From: an uncultured Erysipelotrichaceae bacterium
GTDB lineage: Bacteria > Bacillota_I > Bacilli_A > Erysipelotrichales > Erysipelotrichaceae
DNA: 12,431 nt
Direction of reading: 5' to 3'
NCBI GenBank assembly: GCA_902766675.1
Contig: CACXEN010000093.1
Location: 1-12,431, forward strand
The notes under the pieces were generated by a model. It did not search any database. It saw only the letters and a program-made list of their open reading frames with translations, and was not told where the DNA came from. Positions within the stretch are counted from its first letter, which is position 1. Each line of letters opens with the position of its first letter. The translations under genes and the position numbers were made by a program. Below, in pieces: positions 5,816-11,801 of this stretch.

Positions 5816-7270
5816 ATGGCATTACGTACAAGATTCGCACCTAGTCCAACTGGATATATGCATATAGGTAATTTAAGAACTGCTCTATATGCTTACCTAG
5901 TAGCAAAAAAAGACCCTGAAGGAGTATTCATTCTTAGAATTGAAGATACTGATCAAGGAAGATTAGTTGAAGGTGCTACAGATATTATTTATGACACTAT
6001 GCAATCATGTGGACTAAAGCATGATGAAGGACCAGATGTTGGTGGTGATTATGGCCCATATGTACAATCTGACCGTGTTAAATCAGGATTGTATTTAGAT
6101 TACGCAAAGAAGTTGATTCATAGACACGGAGCACATTACTGTTTCTGTGATCAAGATATGATTGATGCACAAAGAGAATTACAAGAAGCACGTGGTGAAA
6201 GTTTTAAATTCAATGACCCATGTAAAAGTATCTCTATCGAAGATGCAGAAAAAAGAATTGAATCAGGTGAAAAGTTTGTAATTAGACAAACAATATCCGA
6301 AGAAGGTCAAACATCATTTGATGATGAAGTATTCGGTAAGATTACTGTCGATAACGAAACATTAGATGAACAAATTCTAATCAAAAGTGATGGCTTCCCT
6401 ACTTACAACTTCGCCAATGTAATTGATGACCATTTAATGGGCATTACAGATGTAGTACGTGGTATGGAATATTTATCTTCCACTCCAAAATACAACCTCA
6501 TATATGAAGCATTTGAGTGGGATATACCTCGTTATATCCATTGCCCACCAGTTATGAAAGATGAACACAATAAATTATCTAAGCGTAATGGTGATGCTTC
6601 ATTCCAAGATTTAGTACAAAAAGGATATCTACCAGAAGCGATTCTAAACTATATCGCCCTACTTGGCTGGTCTCCTGAAGAAGATAAAGAAATATTCACA
6701 CTAGATGAATTAGTGCAAGCTTTCAATGTAAAACACATTGGCACAAGCGGCGCTATATTCGATATTGATAAGCTTACATGGCTAAATGGCATGTGGTTAA
6801 GAAATATGGATATCGATACATATTATGAATTAATCAAAGACTATATTGATCAAGGTGTAAAAGGAGATTTCGACAAAAAGAAAATTGCAAAAATCGTTCA
6901 ACAACGTGCAAATACATTAGTAGAAATACCAGAAATGTTAACATTCTTCGATACATTCAATGAATTCGATACAGATTTGTACAACAACAAAAAGATGAAA
7001 ACAAATCCAGAAATTGCGCTTACTTCATTAAAAGCCGCAAAAGAAGTATTCGAACAATTAGATGATTATTCAGAAGAATCATTGCATAACGAACTATTAA
7101 AACTCCCAGAAAAATTAGAAATGAAAAACGGACAAGTACTCTTCCCTATTCGTTTGGCAATTACAGGTCAACAATTTACACCTGGTGGCGCAATTGAAAT
7201 TGCGTCTATCTTAGGAAAAGAAGAAACTCTAAAACGTTTAAATCAATCGATCGCACAATTAGAAGGATAA
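5816..7270 (+). CDS. gltX: Glutamyl-tRNA synthetase
   Basis: A class Ib aminoacyl-tRNA synthetase that charges glutamate with ATP. In most Gram-positives it is non-discriminating and also loads Glu onto tRNA-Gln for conversion by GatCAB. It has 484 aa, the normal length. The N-terminal FAPSPTGYMHIGN (7-19) carries the HIGH-type motif. KLSKR (253-257) is the KMSKS-type loop. The zinc-knuckle region has Cys109-Cys111 and Cys136; by my alignment the Tyr ligand of the E. coli enzyme is Phe132 here. The anticodon-binding helical domain fills about 330-484. The start follows AAGGAGG by 4 bases. The stop codon lies within the terminator hairpin. The flanking tRNA-Gln and tRNA-Glu genes encode its expected substrates. 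Confidence 0.98.
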   Translation: MALRTRFAPSPTGYMHIGNLRTALYAYLVAKKDPEGVFILRIEDTDQGRLVEGATDIIYDTMQSCGLKHDEGPDVGGDYGPYVQSDRVKSGLYLDYAKKLIHRHGAHYCFCDQDMIDAQRELQEARGESFKFNDPCKSISIEDAEKRIESGEKFVIRQTISEEGQTSFDDEVFGKITVDNETLDEQILIKSDGFPTYNFANVIDDHLMGITDVVRGMEYLSSTPKYNLIYEAFEWDIPRYIHCPPVMKDEHNKLSKRNGDASFQDLVQKGYLPEAILNYIALLGWSPEEDKEIFTLDELVQAFNVKHIGTSGAIFDIDKLTWLNGMWLRNMDIDTYYELIKDYIDQGVKGDFDKKKIAKIVQQRANTLVEIPEMLTFFDTFNEFDTDLYNNKKMKTNPEIALTSLKAAKEVFEQLDDYSEESLHNELLKLPEKLEMKNGQVLFPIRLAITGQQFTPGGAIEIASILGKEETLKRLNQSIAQLEG

Positions 7271-7288
7271 GCAATTATCCTTCTTTTT
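7262..7288 (+). terminator. Intrinsic terminator of gltX
   Basis: GAAGGATAA (7262-7270) pairs perfectly with TTATCCTTC (7275-7283) around the loop GCAA, followed by five T's. The left arm includes the last codons and the TAA stop of gltX. Confidence 0.9.
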
Positions 7289-7295
7289 CATGCAT

Positions 7296-7322
7296 AAAAA
7301 AAGCCATCTATATCTAGATGGC
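7296..7322 (-). terminator. Intrinsic terminator of the infC-rpmI-rplT-tRNA-Glu operon
   Basis: On the minus strand GCCATCTA and TAGATGGC (7303-7310 and 7315-7322) form a perfect 8-bp stem with a 4-nt loop, followed by seven T's (7302-7296). It begins six bases after the 3' end of tRNA-Glu and faces the gltX terminator, seven bases away. Confidence 0.9.
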
Positions 7323-7328
7323 AATCTA

Positions 7329-7402
7329 TGACGCGTACGGGGTTCGAACCCGTGAATGCTGCCTTGAGAGGGCAGTGTGTTAAGCCACTTCACCAACGCG
7401 CC
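7329..7402 (-). tRNA. tRNA-Glu (anticodon CUC)
   Basis: A 74-nt cloverleaf on the minus strand. The acceptor stem GGCGCGT pairs with ACGCGTC, including a G2-U71 wobble of the kind I recall in Bacillus tRNA-Glu, with discriminator A. The anticodon arm is CTGCC-CTCTCAA-GGCAG, giving anticodon CUC, which reads GAG. The T arm is CGGGGTTCGAACCCCG-like. No CCA is encoded. The gene lies 24 bases after rplT with no promoter or terminator between them, so it is probably cut out of the ribosomal-protein transcript. Confidence 0.95.
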
Positions 7403-7403
7403 G

Positions 7404-7426
7404 TACATAAGGTTTTACCCTATGTA
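7404..7426 (-). other. Hairpin between rplT and tRNA-Glu
   Basis: TACATAAGG (7404-7412) and CCCTATGTA (7418-7426) form a 9-bp stem with one mismatch, filling nearly all the space between the rplT stop and the tRNA. No T-run follows in the direction of transcription. It is more likely an RNase processing or mRNA 3'-end stabilising element than a terminator. That role is inference. Confidence 0.45.
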
Positions 7427-7780
7427 TTAAGCTAATTGTTTTTTAGCTACATCAACTAATTCTTTGAAACCAGCTTCATCATGAATTGCGATTTCAGATA
7501 GCATTTTACGGTTTACATTAACATTAGCTTGTTTTAAACCATACATGAATTTGCTGTAGCTTAGATCATGCATTCTGCATGCAGCATTAATTCTAGCAAT
7601 CCAAAGTTTACGCATTTCACGTTTTAAGTTTCTTCTGTCTCTATATGCATATTTCAGTGAATGCATTACTTGTTCATTCGCTGTTCTATAGAGTAAGTGT
7701 TTACTTCCAAAATATCCTTTTGCAAGTTTCAAAACCTTTTTTCTTCTATTACGTGTAGGTGTAGATCCTTTAACTCTCAT
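7427..7780 (-). CDS. rplT: 50S ribosomal protein L20
   Basis: Binds 23S rRNA early in large-subunit assembly. In many Gram-positives it also binds the leader of its own operon and lowers its expression. It has 117 aa, against about 118 usual. The basic N-terminal extension [23 protein letters not shown] is followed by the signature region [34 protein letters not shown] (34-67) and the globular C-terminal domain, which ends in KKQLA. The gene follows rpmI by 15 bases, with GGAGG ahead of the ATG. Confidence 0.98.
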   Translation of the reverse strand: MRVKGSTPTRNRRKKVLKLAKGYFGSKHLLYRTANEQVMHSLKYAYRDRRNLKREMRKLWIARINAACRMHDLSYSKFMYGLKQANVNVNRKMLSEIAIHDEAGFKELVDVAKKQLA

Positions 7781-7795
7781 CTTTCACTTACCTCC

Positions 7796-7981
7796 TTAAC
7801 CTTGCAATAGTTGCTTATCACGCTTGTAATCTGTGTCGTTAGCAACCTTACTCTTCTTCAAATGCATTTTTTGTTTATGTGATTTATTAGCTGCGAAATG
7901 TGATACGAAGTTGTGTTGTACAACTAGTTTCCCACTTCCAGACACTTTGCTACGTTTCGCAAATGTCTTTTTAGTTTTCAT
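7796..7981 (-). CDS. rpmI: 50S ribosomal protein L35
   Basis: A small basic protein of the large subunit. From the chosen ATG it is 61 aa: MKTKKTFAKRSKVSGSGKL, then the conserved SHFAANKSHKQKMHLKK and a C-terminal DYKRDKQLL. Related L35 proteins begin (M)PK-(M/I)-KT, so the MKT start at 7981 fits the family best and overlaps the end of infC by 11 bases. An in-frame ATG at 8020 would add 13 Lys-rich residues (MKAKAKKPKSKIK), overlap infC by 50 bases and make the protein unusually long. Neither start has a strong Shine-Dalgarno sequence, so translation is probably coupled to infC. Confidence 0.9.
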   Translation of the reverse strand: MKTKKTFAKRSKVSGSGKLVVQHNFVSHFAANKSHKQKMHLKKSKVANDTDYKRDKQLLQG

Positions 7982-8579
7982 TTTGATCTTGCTCTTTGGC
8001 TTCTTCGCTTTTGCTTTCATTCTTCTCTACCTTATTTCCTTTCTTTGGTGAATATACTACAGACATCGTATTTCCTTCCATAGAAGGTGTTTTACTTACT
8101 TCTGCTATATCAGAGATTCCATCAGTGAATTTCGCAATAACTTCTTTACCAACTTCTTGGCGAGTAATCATACGTCCTCTGAATCGCATATCAATACGAA
8201 CTTTTTGGTTTCCTTCAATCCATTCACGCGCACGTTTTAATTTTGTATCAAAATCGTGCTGATCAATTACAGGTGACACACGTAATGCTTTAATTTCAGT
8301 TGTATGTTGTTTTTTCTTAGCGTCACGCGCTTTCTTTTGTTCTTCGAAGCGGTAACGTCCATAATCGATAATTTTACATACAGGTGTTTTCGCATTTGGA
8401 GCTACACATAGTAAATCCAATTCAGCCTCTTGTGCTTTTTCTAATGCCTCTTGTGAAGACATTACACCAAGTTGCTCACCATCAACACCAATCACTAATA
8501 CTTCTTTAAAACGAATGTCATCATTAACCATATCATTTGGTTCTTTTCTGCGATTCTTGTTATTTTTAATTCTACCCAA
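7971..8579 (-). CDS. infC: Translation initiation factor IF-3
   Basis: Binds the 30S subunit, prevents premature joining of 50S and checks the start codon and initiator tRNA. The N-terminal domain (about 15-85) contains NDDIRFKEVLVIGVDGEQLGVMS and KTPVCKIIDYGRYRFEEQKK. The C-terminal domain (about 95-178) contains KALRVSPVIDQHDFDTKLKRA and RFRGRM. A 20-residue Lys/Glu/Gln-rich tail ends the 202-aa protein. The start taken is TTG (8577-8579), five bases after AAGGAGG. An in-frame ATT three codons later would match the AUU start known for infC elsewhere, but its spacing (14) is too long. The non-AUG start fits the known tendency of infC. It heads the infC-rpmI-rplT operon. Confidence 0.96.
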   Translation of the reverse strand: MGRIKNNKNRRKEPNDMVNDDIRFKEVLVIGVDGEQLGVMSSQEALEKAQEAELDLLCVAPNAKTPVCKIIDYGRYRFEEQKKARDAKKKQHTTEIKALRVSPVIDQHDFDTKLKRAREWIEGNQKVRIDMRFRGRMITRQEVGKEVIAKFTDGISDIAEVSKTPSMEGNTMSVVYSPKKGNKVEKNESKSEEAKEQDQNEN

Positions 8580-8711
8580 GCAAACCTCCTTATAATTGAA
8601 AATAGGTGCTATAACAGCACCTATTAAAAGTCATATAACTAATTGGCTTTTTACCCAAGTCCTTAGGACATCAGGTGAGAAGTGCTGCTTCTACTTTCCT
8701 ATTCAATTTCC
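8580..8711 (-). ncRNA. infC operon leader, probable L20-type autoregulatory element
   Basis: About 132 nt lie between the predicted start near 8711 and infC. Reading the minus strand, an AGAAG-CAGCA-CTTCT hairpin comes first. CACCTGAT then leads into GTCC-TAA-GGAC and GGGT, a stem in which ACC can also pair with GGT. A perfect 10-bp hairpin follows (arms 8616-8625 and 8601-8610) shortly before the AAGGAGG site. The segment CAGCAC in the first hairpin (8682-8687) is complementary to GTGCTG in the 5' arm of the last (8615-8620), so two structures compete. L20 leaders upstream of infC-rpmI-rplT are established in Gram-positives, and the CTTCTCACCTGATG segment looks familiar from them. The T-run after the last hairpin is short, so control may be by termination or by masking the ribosome binding site. 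Confidence 0.7.
8601..8625 (-). terminator. Attenuator-like hairpin in the infC leader
   Basis: The arms AATAGGTGCT and AGCACCTATT pair perfectly over 10 bp around the loop GTTAT, with TTTTC at the 3' side. The uridine run is shorter than in the other terminators of this window. It lies 10 bases before the infC Shine-Dalgarno sequence. Confidence 0.55.
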
Positions 8712-8717
8712 TATAAG

Positions 8718-8746
8718 ATTAAACTATAAATTGATTAAAATGTCAA
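8718..8746 (-). promoter_or_regulatory. Promoter of the infC operon
   Basis: On the minus strand a perfect -35 TTGACA (8741-8746) and a -10 TTTAAT (8718-8723) are separated by exactly 17 bp. The -35 box begins four bases after the asp23 stop codon. No terminator lies between, so read-through from the ribF-asp23 operon is also possible. Confidence 0.85.
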
Positions 8747-8750
8747 TATT

Positions 8751-9080
8751 TTAGATATCAAATCCAACAACATTTACTTTAACACTATTGGCTTTATAAC
8801 CCGTCATATTAAAGACATTTTCATATATCTTATTTTGAATTAATTCACATGTTTGATTCACATTAGCTTGATATTTTAATTTCACATCAGCTTCGATTGA
8901 TAAAGTATTATTTTCAATCTTTACAGTAAGTGGTTTATTAAAACGAGTCTTTACTATTCTTCTAGCGTCTTCAATCTCATCAATAGATAATTCCGCAATC
9001 GCATAGATTACTGATTTATTAATTGAAATCATTCCATTTCCACTCGCTTCTGTATTTAATACAATGTAATCTTGTGCCAT
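8751..9080 (-). CDS. Asp23/Gls24 family protein
   Basis: 109 aa. Members of this family (DUF322) include the alkaline-shock protein Asp23 of Staphylococcus, which is anchored at the membrane and linked to cell-envelope stress. Others are small cytosolic proteins of unknown role. Visible features are GMISINKSVIYAIAELSIDEIEDA (16-39) and the alternating beta-strand stretch LTVKIENNTLSIEADVKLKYQANV, then a helix and a final strand VKVNVVGFDI. There is no membrane anchor of its own. The ATG is preceded by GAGGTGAAAGT. It has its own extended -10 promoter and sits after the RelA/SpoT-domain gene. The family assignment is good; the function in this organism is unknown. Confidence 0.85.
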   Translation of the reverse strand: MAQDYIVLNTEASGNGMISINKSVIYAIAELSIDEIEDARRIVKTRFNKPLTVKIENNTLSIEADVKLKYQANVNQTCELIQNKIYENVFNMTGYKANSVKVNVVGFDI

Positions 9081-9099
9081 ACTTTCACCTCGCGTAATA

Positions 9100-9126
9100 A
9101 TTATATCAGAATTTACTTATTGTTAA
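9100..9126 (-). promoter_or_regulatory. Extended -10 promoter of the Asp23/Gls24 gene
   Basis: On the minus strand a TGnTATAAT extended -10 element (TG at 9107-9108, TATAAT at 9100-9105) is preceded by TTAACA (9121-9126) at the short spacing of 15 bp. A short spacer is tolerable with an extended -10. The -35 box lies inside the last codons of the RelA/SpoT-domain gene. Confidence 0.6.
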
Positions 9127-10486
9127 AATGAACGTATATTCTTCTATTCAGATTTTTCTCTAAATTATCTAAATTCACATTTAATTCATCATAATTTTTA
9201 TATGTTTCTTCAACCTCAATAATGAAATCTCTAAAGATATTCATCACATGATATAGATTCTCTTCAAATATCATTTTAACTGTATTAACATCGACTAAGC
9301 TTTTTGCCAAAAATATTTCAAATTTATTGCGTATTTCTTTTTGTTGTTCTTGTGAAAATTTAACAAATGTATTGTTATACCAAGTTGGTTGTATCAATAT
9401 TTTCTTTAAAAAATGCACAAAGTTTTCTAATGTATTAATATTTATATTTCTTTGTACCGCAAATAGTGTCGCAAAGAATACATGCCATTGATAATCATCA
9501 TTTAAAACAGATTGGAAATAATTGCCAAGAATGGAAAAGAATGATTCCTCTTCTTTAATATTTCCTTCTAATATGATCTTCTCTTTGAAATCAATATCTT
9601 CATCACTTAAATCACGTAATAAACTCAAATAGTCAATCATCAAATCACTTGTTGCATCACTATTCACAAAATCATGTACATAAATATATTGCGATATTGT
9701 TGAACTAGACTTTTTGAAATCCATCGCAAAGCCTAGAGATGCTTTTGATTTTCTATTGACTAATTCATTAATACTTCTTGATACATAGGACTTAAATCCT
9801 TTTTCATCCATCCCTATTTGCGCATTTTGTGATTCCGAAGAGATTTCGTTATACATGATTTCTAGTTGTCTATCTACGACATCTAGATTATCTCTAATTG
9901 CGCCTAACATATTGCGATTGAATTTATCGTAGAGAAGAAAATCTGGGTTTTTATATACTACTTCATGTTCAATTTCTCCCCAGAAAGTATGTACCAATGA
10001 TTTAATTTGCAATTCATAATTTACCTTTTGATTATCGATTAGATAATATCCATCTAACCGATAAATCGTAAAACCATTTCTTTGTATTTGTGGTTGTGGC
10101 ATCTTTAAATTAATGAACAATTTATCATTTGATTTACATTGGGCATATTCCCCTTCTGTATCAAACAAATAGAAAAGATATTTATACAATTCCACTTCAT
10201 TACGAATAAAGCGACATTGCATAACAATGCCAATCAAATCAGATAAATGATCTAAAGCAACCTTTGGGTCATTATATTCTAAATAGAATTCATTACGTAA
10301 TAGTTTTTCTTTTAAGCTACTAGATTTCTTGATTCTAGTACGAAAAGACACAACCGAATCATTTTGCTGATTAAATAGTTCATTAAATACAGCATATAAT
10401 TCATTTTCTGCTTTTTTATATAAAGGCATTTGACTTTCGTAATATTCAATTGTGTCATCAATAAAATTAAATAGCTCCAGTTTCAT
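9113..10486 (-). CDS. RelA/SpoT nucleotidyltransferase-domain protein, divergent, with long C-terminal extension
   Basis: 457 aa. Residues about 45-185 match the (p)ppGpp synthetase fold: RIKKSSSLKEKL (51-62), SDLIGIVMQCRFI (82-94) and YELQIKSLVHTFWGEIEHEVVYK (157-179), the last very like small alarmone synthetases such as RelQ. The usual NGYxSxH motif, whose Tyr stacks on the acceptor guanine, reads NGFTIY (137-142) here. Asp83 and Glu158 match the conserved acidic residues. No HD hydrolase, TGS or ACT domain is present. Residues about 190-457 are mostly helical, rich in Asn, Phe and Glu, and I do not recognise them. The chosen ATG (10486) is five bases from AGGTGA, which overlaps the stop of the methyltransferase gene; a GTG at 10495 is less likely. 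Alarmone synthesis is uncertain. Confidence 0.8.
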   Translation of the reverse strand: MKLELFNFIDDTIEYYESQMPLYKKAENELYAVFNELFNQQNDSVVSFRTRIKKSSSLKEKLLRNEFYLEYNDPKVALDHLSDLIGIVMQCRFIRNEVELYKYLFYLFDTEGEYAQCKSNDKLFINLKMPQPQIQRNGFTIYRLDGYYLIDNQKVNYELQIKSLVHTFWGEIEHEVVYKNPDFLLYDKFNRNMLGAIRDNLDVVDRQLEIMYNEISSESQNAQIGMDEKGFKSYVSRSINELVNRKSKASLGFAMDFKKSSSTISQYIYVHDFVNSDATSDLMIDYLSLLRDLSDEDIDFKEKIILEGNIKEEESFFSILGNYFQSVLNDDYQWHVFFATLFAVQRNININTLENFVHFLKKILIQPTWYNNTFVKFSQEQQKEIRNKFEIFLAKSLVDVNTVKMIFEENLYHVMNIFRDFIIEVEETYKNYDELNVNLDNLEKNLNRRIYVHFNNK

Positions 10487-10495
10487 TATCTTCAC

Positions 10496-11800
10496 CTAAT
10501 TTCTTCTATATTCTTTAGGAAAATGATTCTTTAAAATTTTTCCATCACTTTTCACTCCACCAATATTGTGACTGTGATATCTTAATACATACCAACCTTT
10601 ATCTACCTGCTTAGGAATTGCTTCACCACGCAAATATAAATCAAGCTCTTCCTTTGTGATATCGATTGCCTTTTTAAATTTTATTTTAGAAGAATTGAAA
10701 AATTGGAAAGATGGTTCAAAACGATTCTTTTTTATCTCACCAATATAAATTTGATTTAATAATACATGACATTTTCCAAACTCATAAAAAGGATTATATC
10801 CACCATATACACGATCATTATAGACATAATAATATGGGAATTCTTCTTCACAAATATCATTGATAAACTCTTTGACTATTTTAGGTAATTTAGACATATT
10901 GCCCTGCTTTAAAGAATTATTTATCCCACTAGTTTTTCTAATTTTTACCGCAAAATGGCCTTCTCCTTTATCCATTGGAAAGATTCTTACGCCATATCCA
11001 TATTCACCTATTGGAAAGGATTTTCTACCTATTTCTGATTCAATTTCAATGATTTCTGCATCATCATGAGAATCCATGAATTTCTCTATCAATTCTTCAT
11101 TTTCTTTTTTATTAAATGTACAAGTCGAATATACTAATTCACCACCATTTTTTAAACATGCAAAGCCATTATTTAAAATATCAATTTGTAAGTTTGCGCA
11201 ACTTTCTACGAGTCTTTCACTCCATTGTGAAATGGCTTCATCATTTTTCCGCATCATGCCTTCTCCTGAACATGGCGCATCTACTAATACATAATCAAAA
11301 GAATTAGCACATTCTTCTTTTATTACATTTGTATCACAAGATAATACAACACAATTACTAGCACCATGTCGTATTATATTCTCTTTTAAAATATTCGCTC
11401 TCTTATGATTAAATTCATTGCTTACCAATATACCCGTATCATCCAATATTTCTAATATTTGTGTAGACTTAGATCCAGGCGCAGCACACAAATCTAGAAC
11501 CATACTTCCTTTTTGAATATCTAATGCATTGACTGCACTAGATGCACTTGGCTCTTGATAATATATTTCTCTTAGCATGTAATCATCTTTATATCCATCA
11601 CCAAAATTTTTTTCGCAATAATAAGAATTATCATAAAAGTTTGTTTGTTGAAGATCATGCGTCTTTAGATAATCATTTTTATCTATTTTTAAAGTATTAA
11701 TACGTAATCCACTATATGGCTTCTCATCCAACAAAGAAAAGTAGGAATCATATTCATCCCCTAGTAATTCTTTCATATTTTCTAAAAACTTTTCGTTCAT
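10496..11800 (-). CDS. RsmF/NSUN-type rRNA cytosine-C5 methyltransferase
   Basis: 434 aa. An S-adenosylmethionine-dependent enzyme that makes 5-methylcytidine in rRNA. The Rossmann core holds VLDLCAAPGSKSTQ (101-114, cofactor binding), FDYVLVDAPCSGEGMMRK (168-185, motif IV with Cys177) and LVYSTCTFNKKENE (222-235, motif VI with Cys227). The two Cys act as release base and nucleophile in the family. The C-terminal part (about 310-434) ends GGVKSDGKILKNHFPKEYRR, typical of the PUA-like tail of Gram-positive RsmF-type proteins rather than of RsmB. The target cytidine cannot be told from sequence. Only one base separates the ribF stop from this ATG and there is no Shine-Dalgarno sequence, so translation is probably coupled to ribF. 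Confidence 0.93.
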   Translation of the reverse strand: MNEKFLENMKELLGDEYDSYFSLLDEKPYSGLRINTLKIDKNDYLKTHDLQQTNFYDNSYYCEKNFGDGYKDDYMLREIYYQEPSASSAVNALDIQKGSMVLDLCAAPGSKSTQILEILDDTGILVSNEFNHKRANILKENIIRHGASNCVVLSCDTNVIKEECANSFDYVLVDAPCSGEGMMRKNDEAISQWSERLVESCANLQIDILNNGFACLKNGGELVYSTCTFNKKENEELIEKFMDSHDDAEIIEIESEIGRKSFPIGEYGYGVRIFPMDKGEGHFAVKIRKTSGINNSLKQGNMSKLPKIVKEFINDICEEEFPYYYVYNDRVYGGYNPFYEFGKCHVLLNQIYIGEIKKNRFEPSFQFFNSSKIKFKKAIDITKEELDLYLRGEAIPKQVDKGWYVLRYHSHNIGGVKSDGKILKNHFPKEYRRN

Positions 11801-11801
11801 A

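Noticed and set aside
7404..7426. Terminator between rplT and tRNA-Glu
   Set aside because: The stem has a mismatch and no T-run follows on the minus strand; the tRNA begins immediately.
9113..10486. Calling this gene relA or relQ
   Set aside because: The acceptor-binding NGYxSxH motif is changed and there is a large unknown extension, so synthetase activity cannot be assumed.
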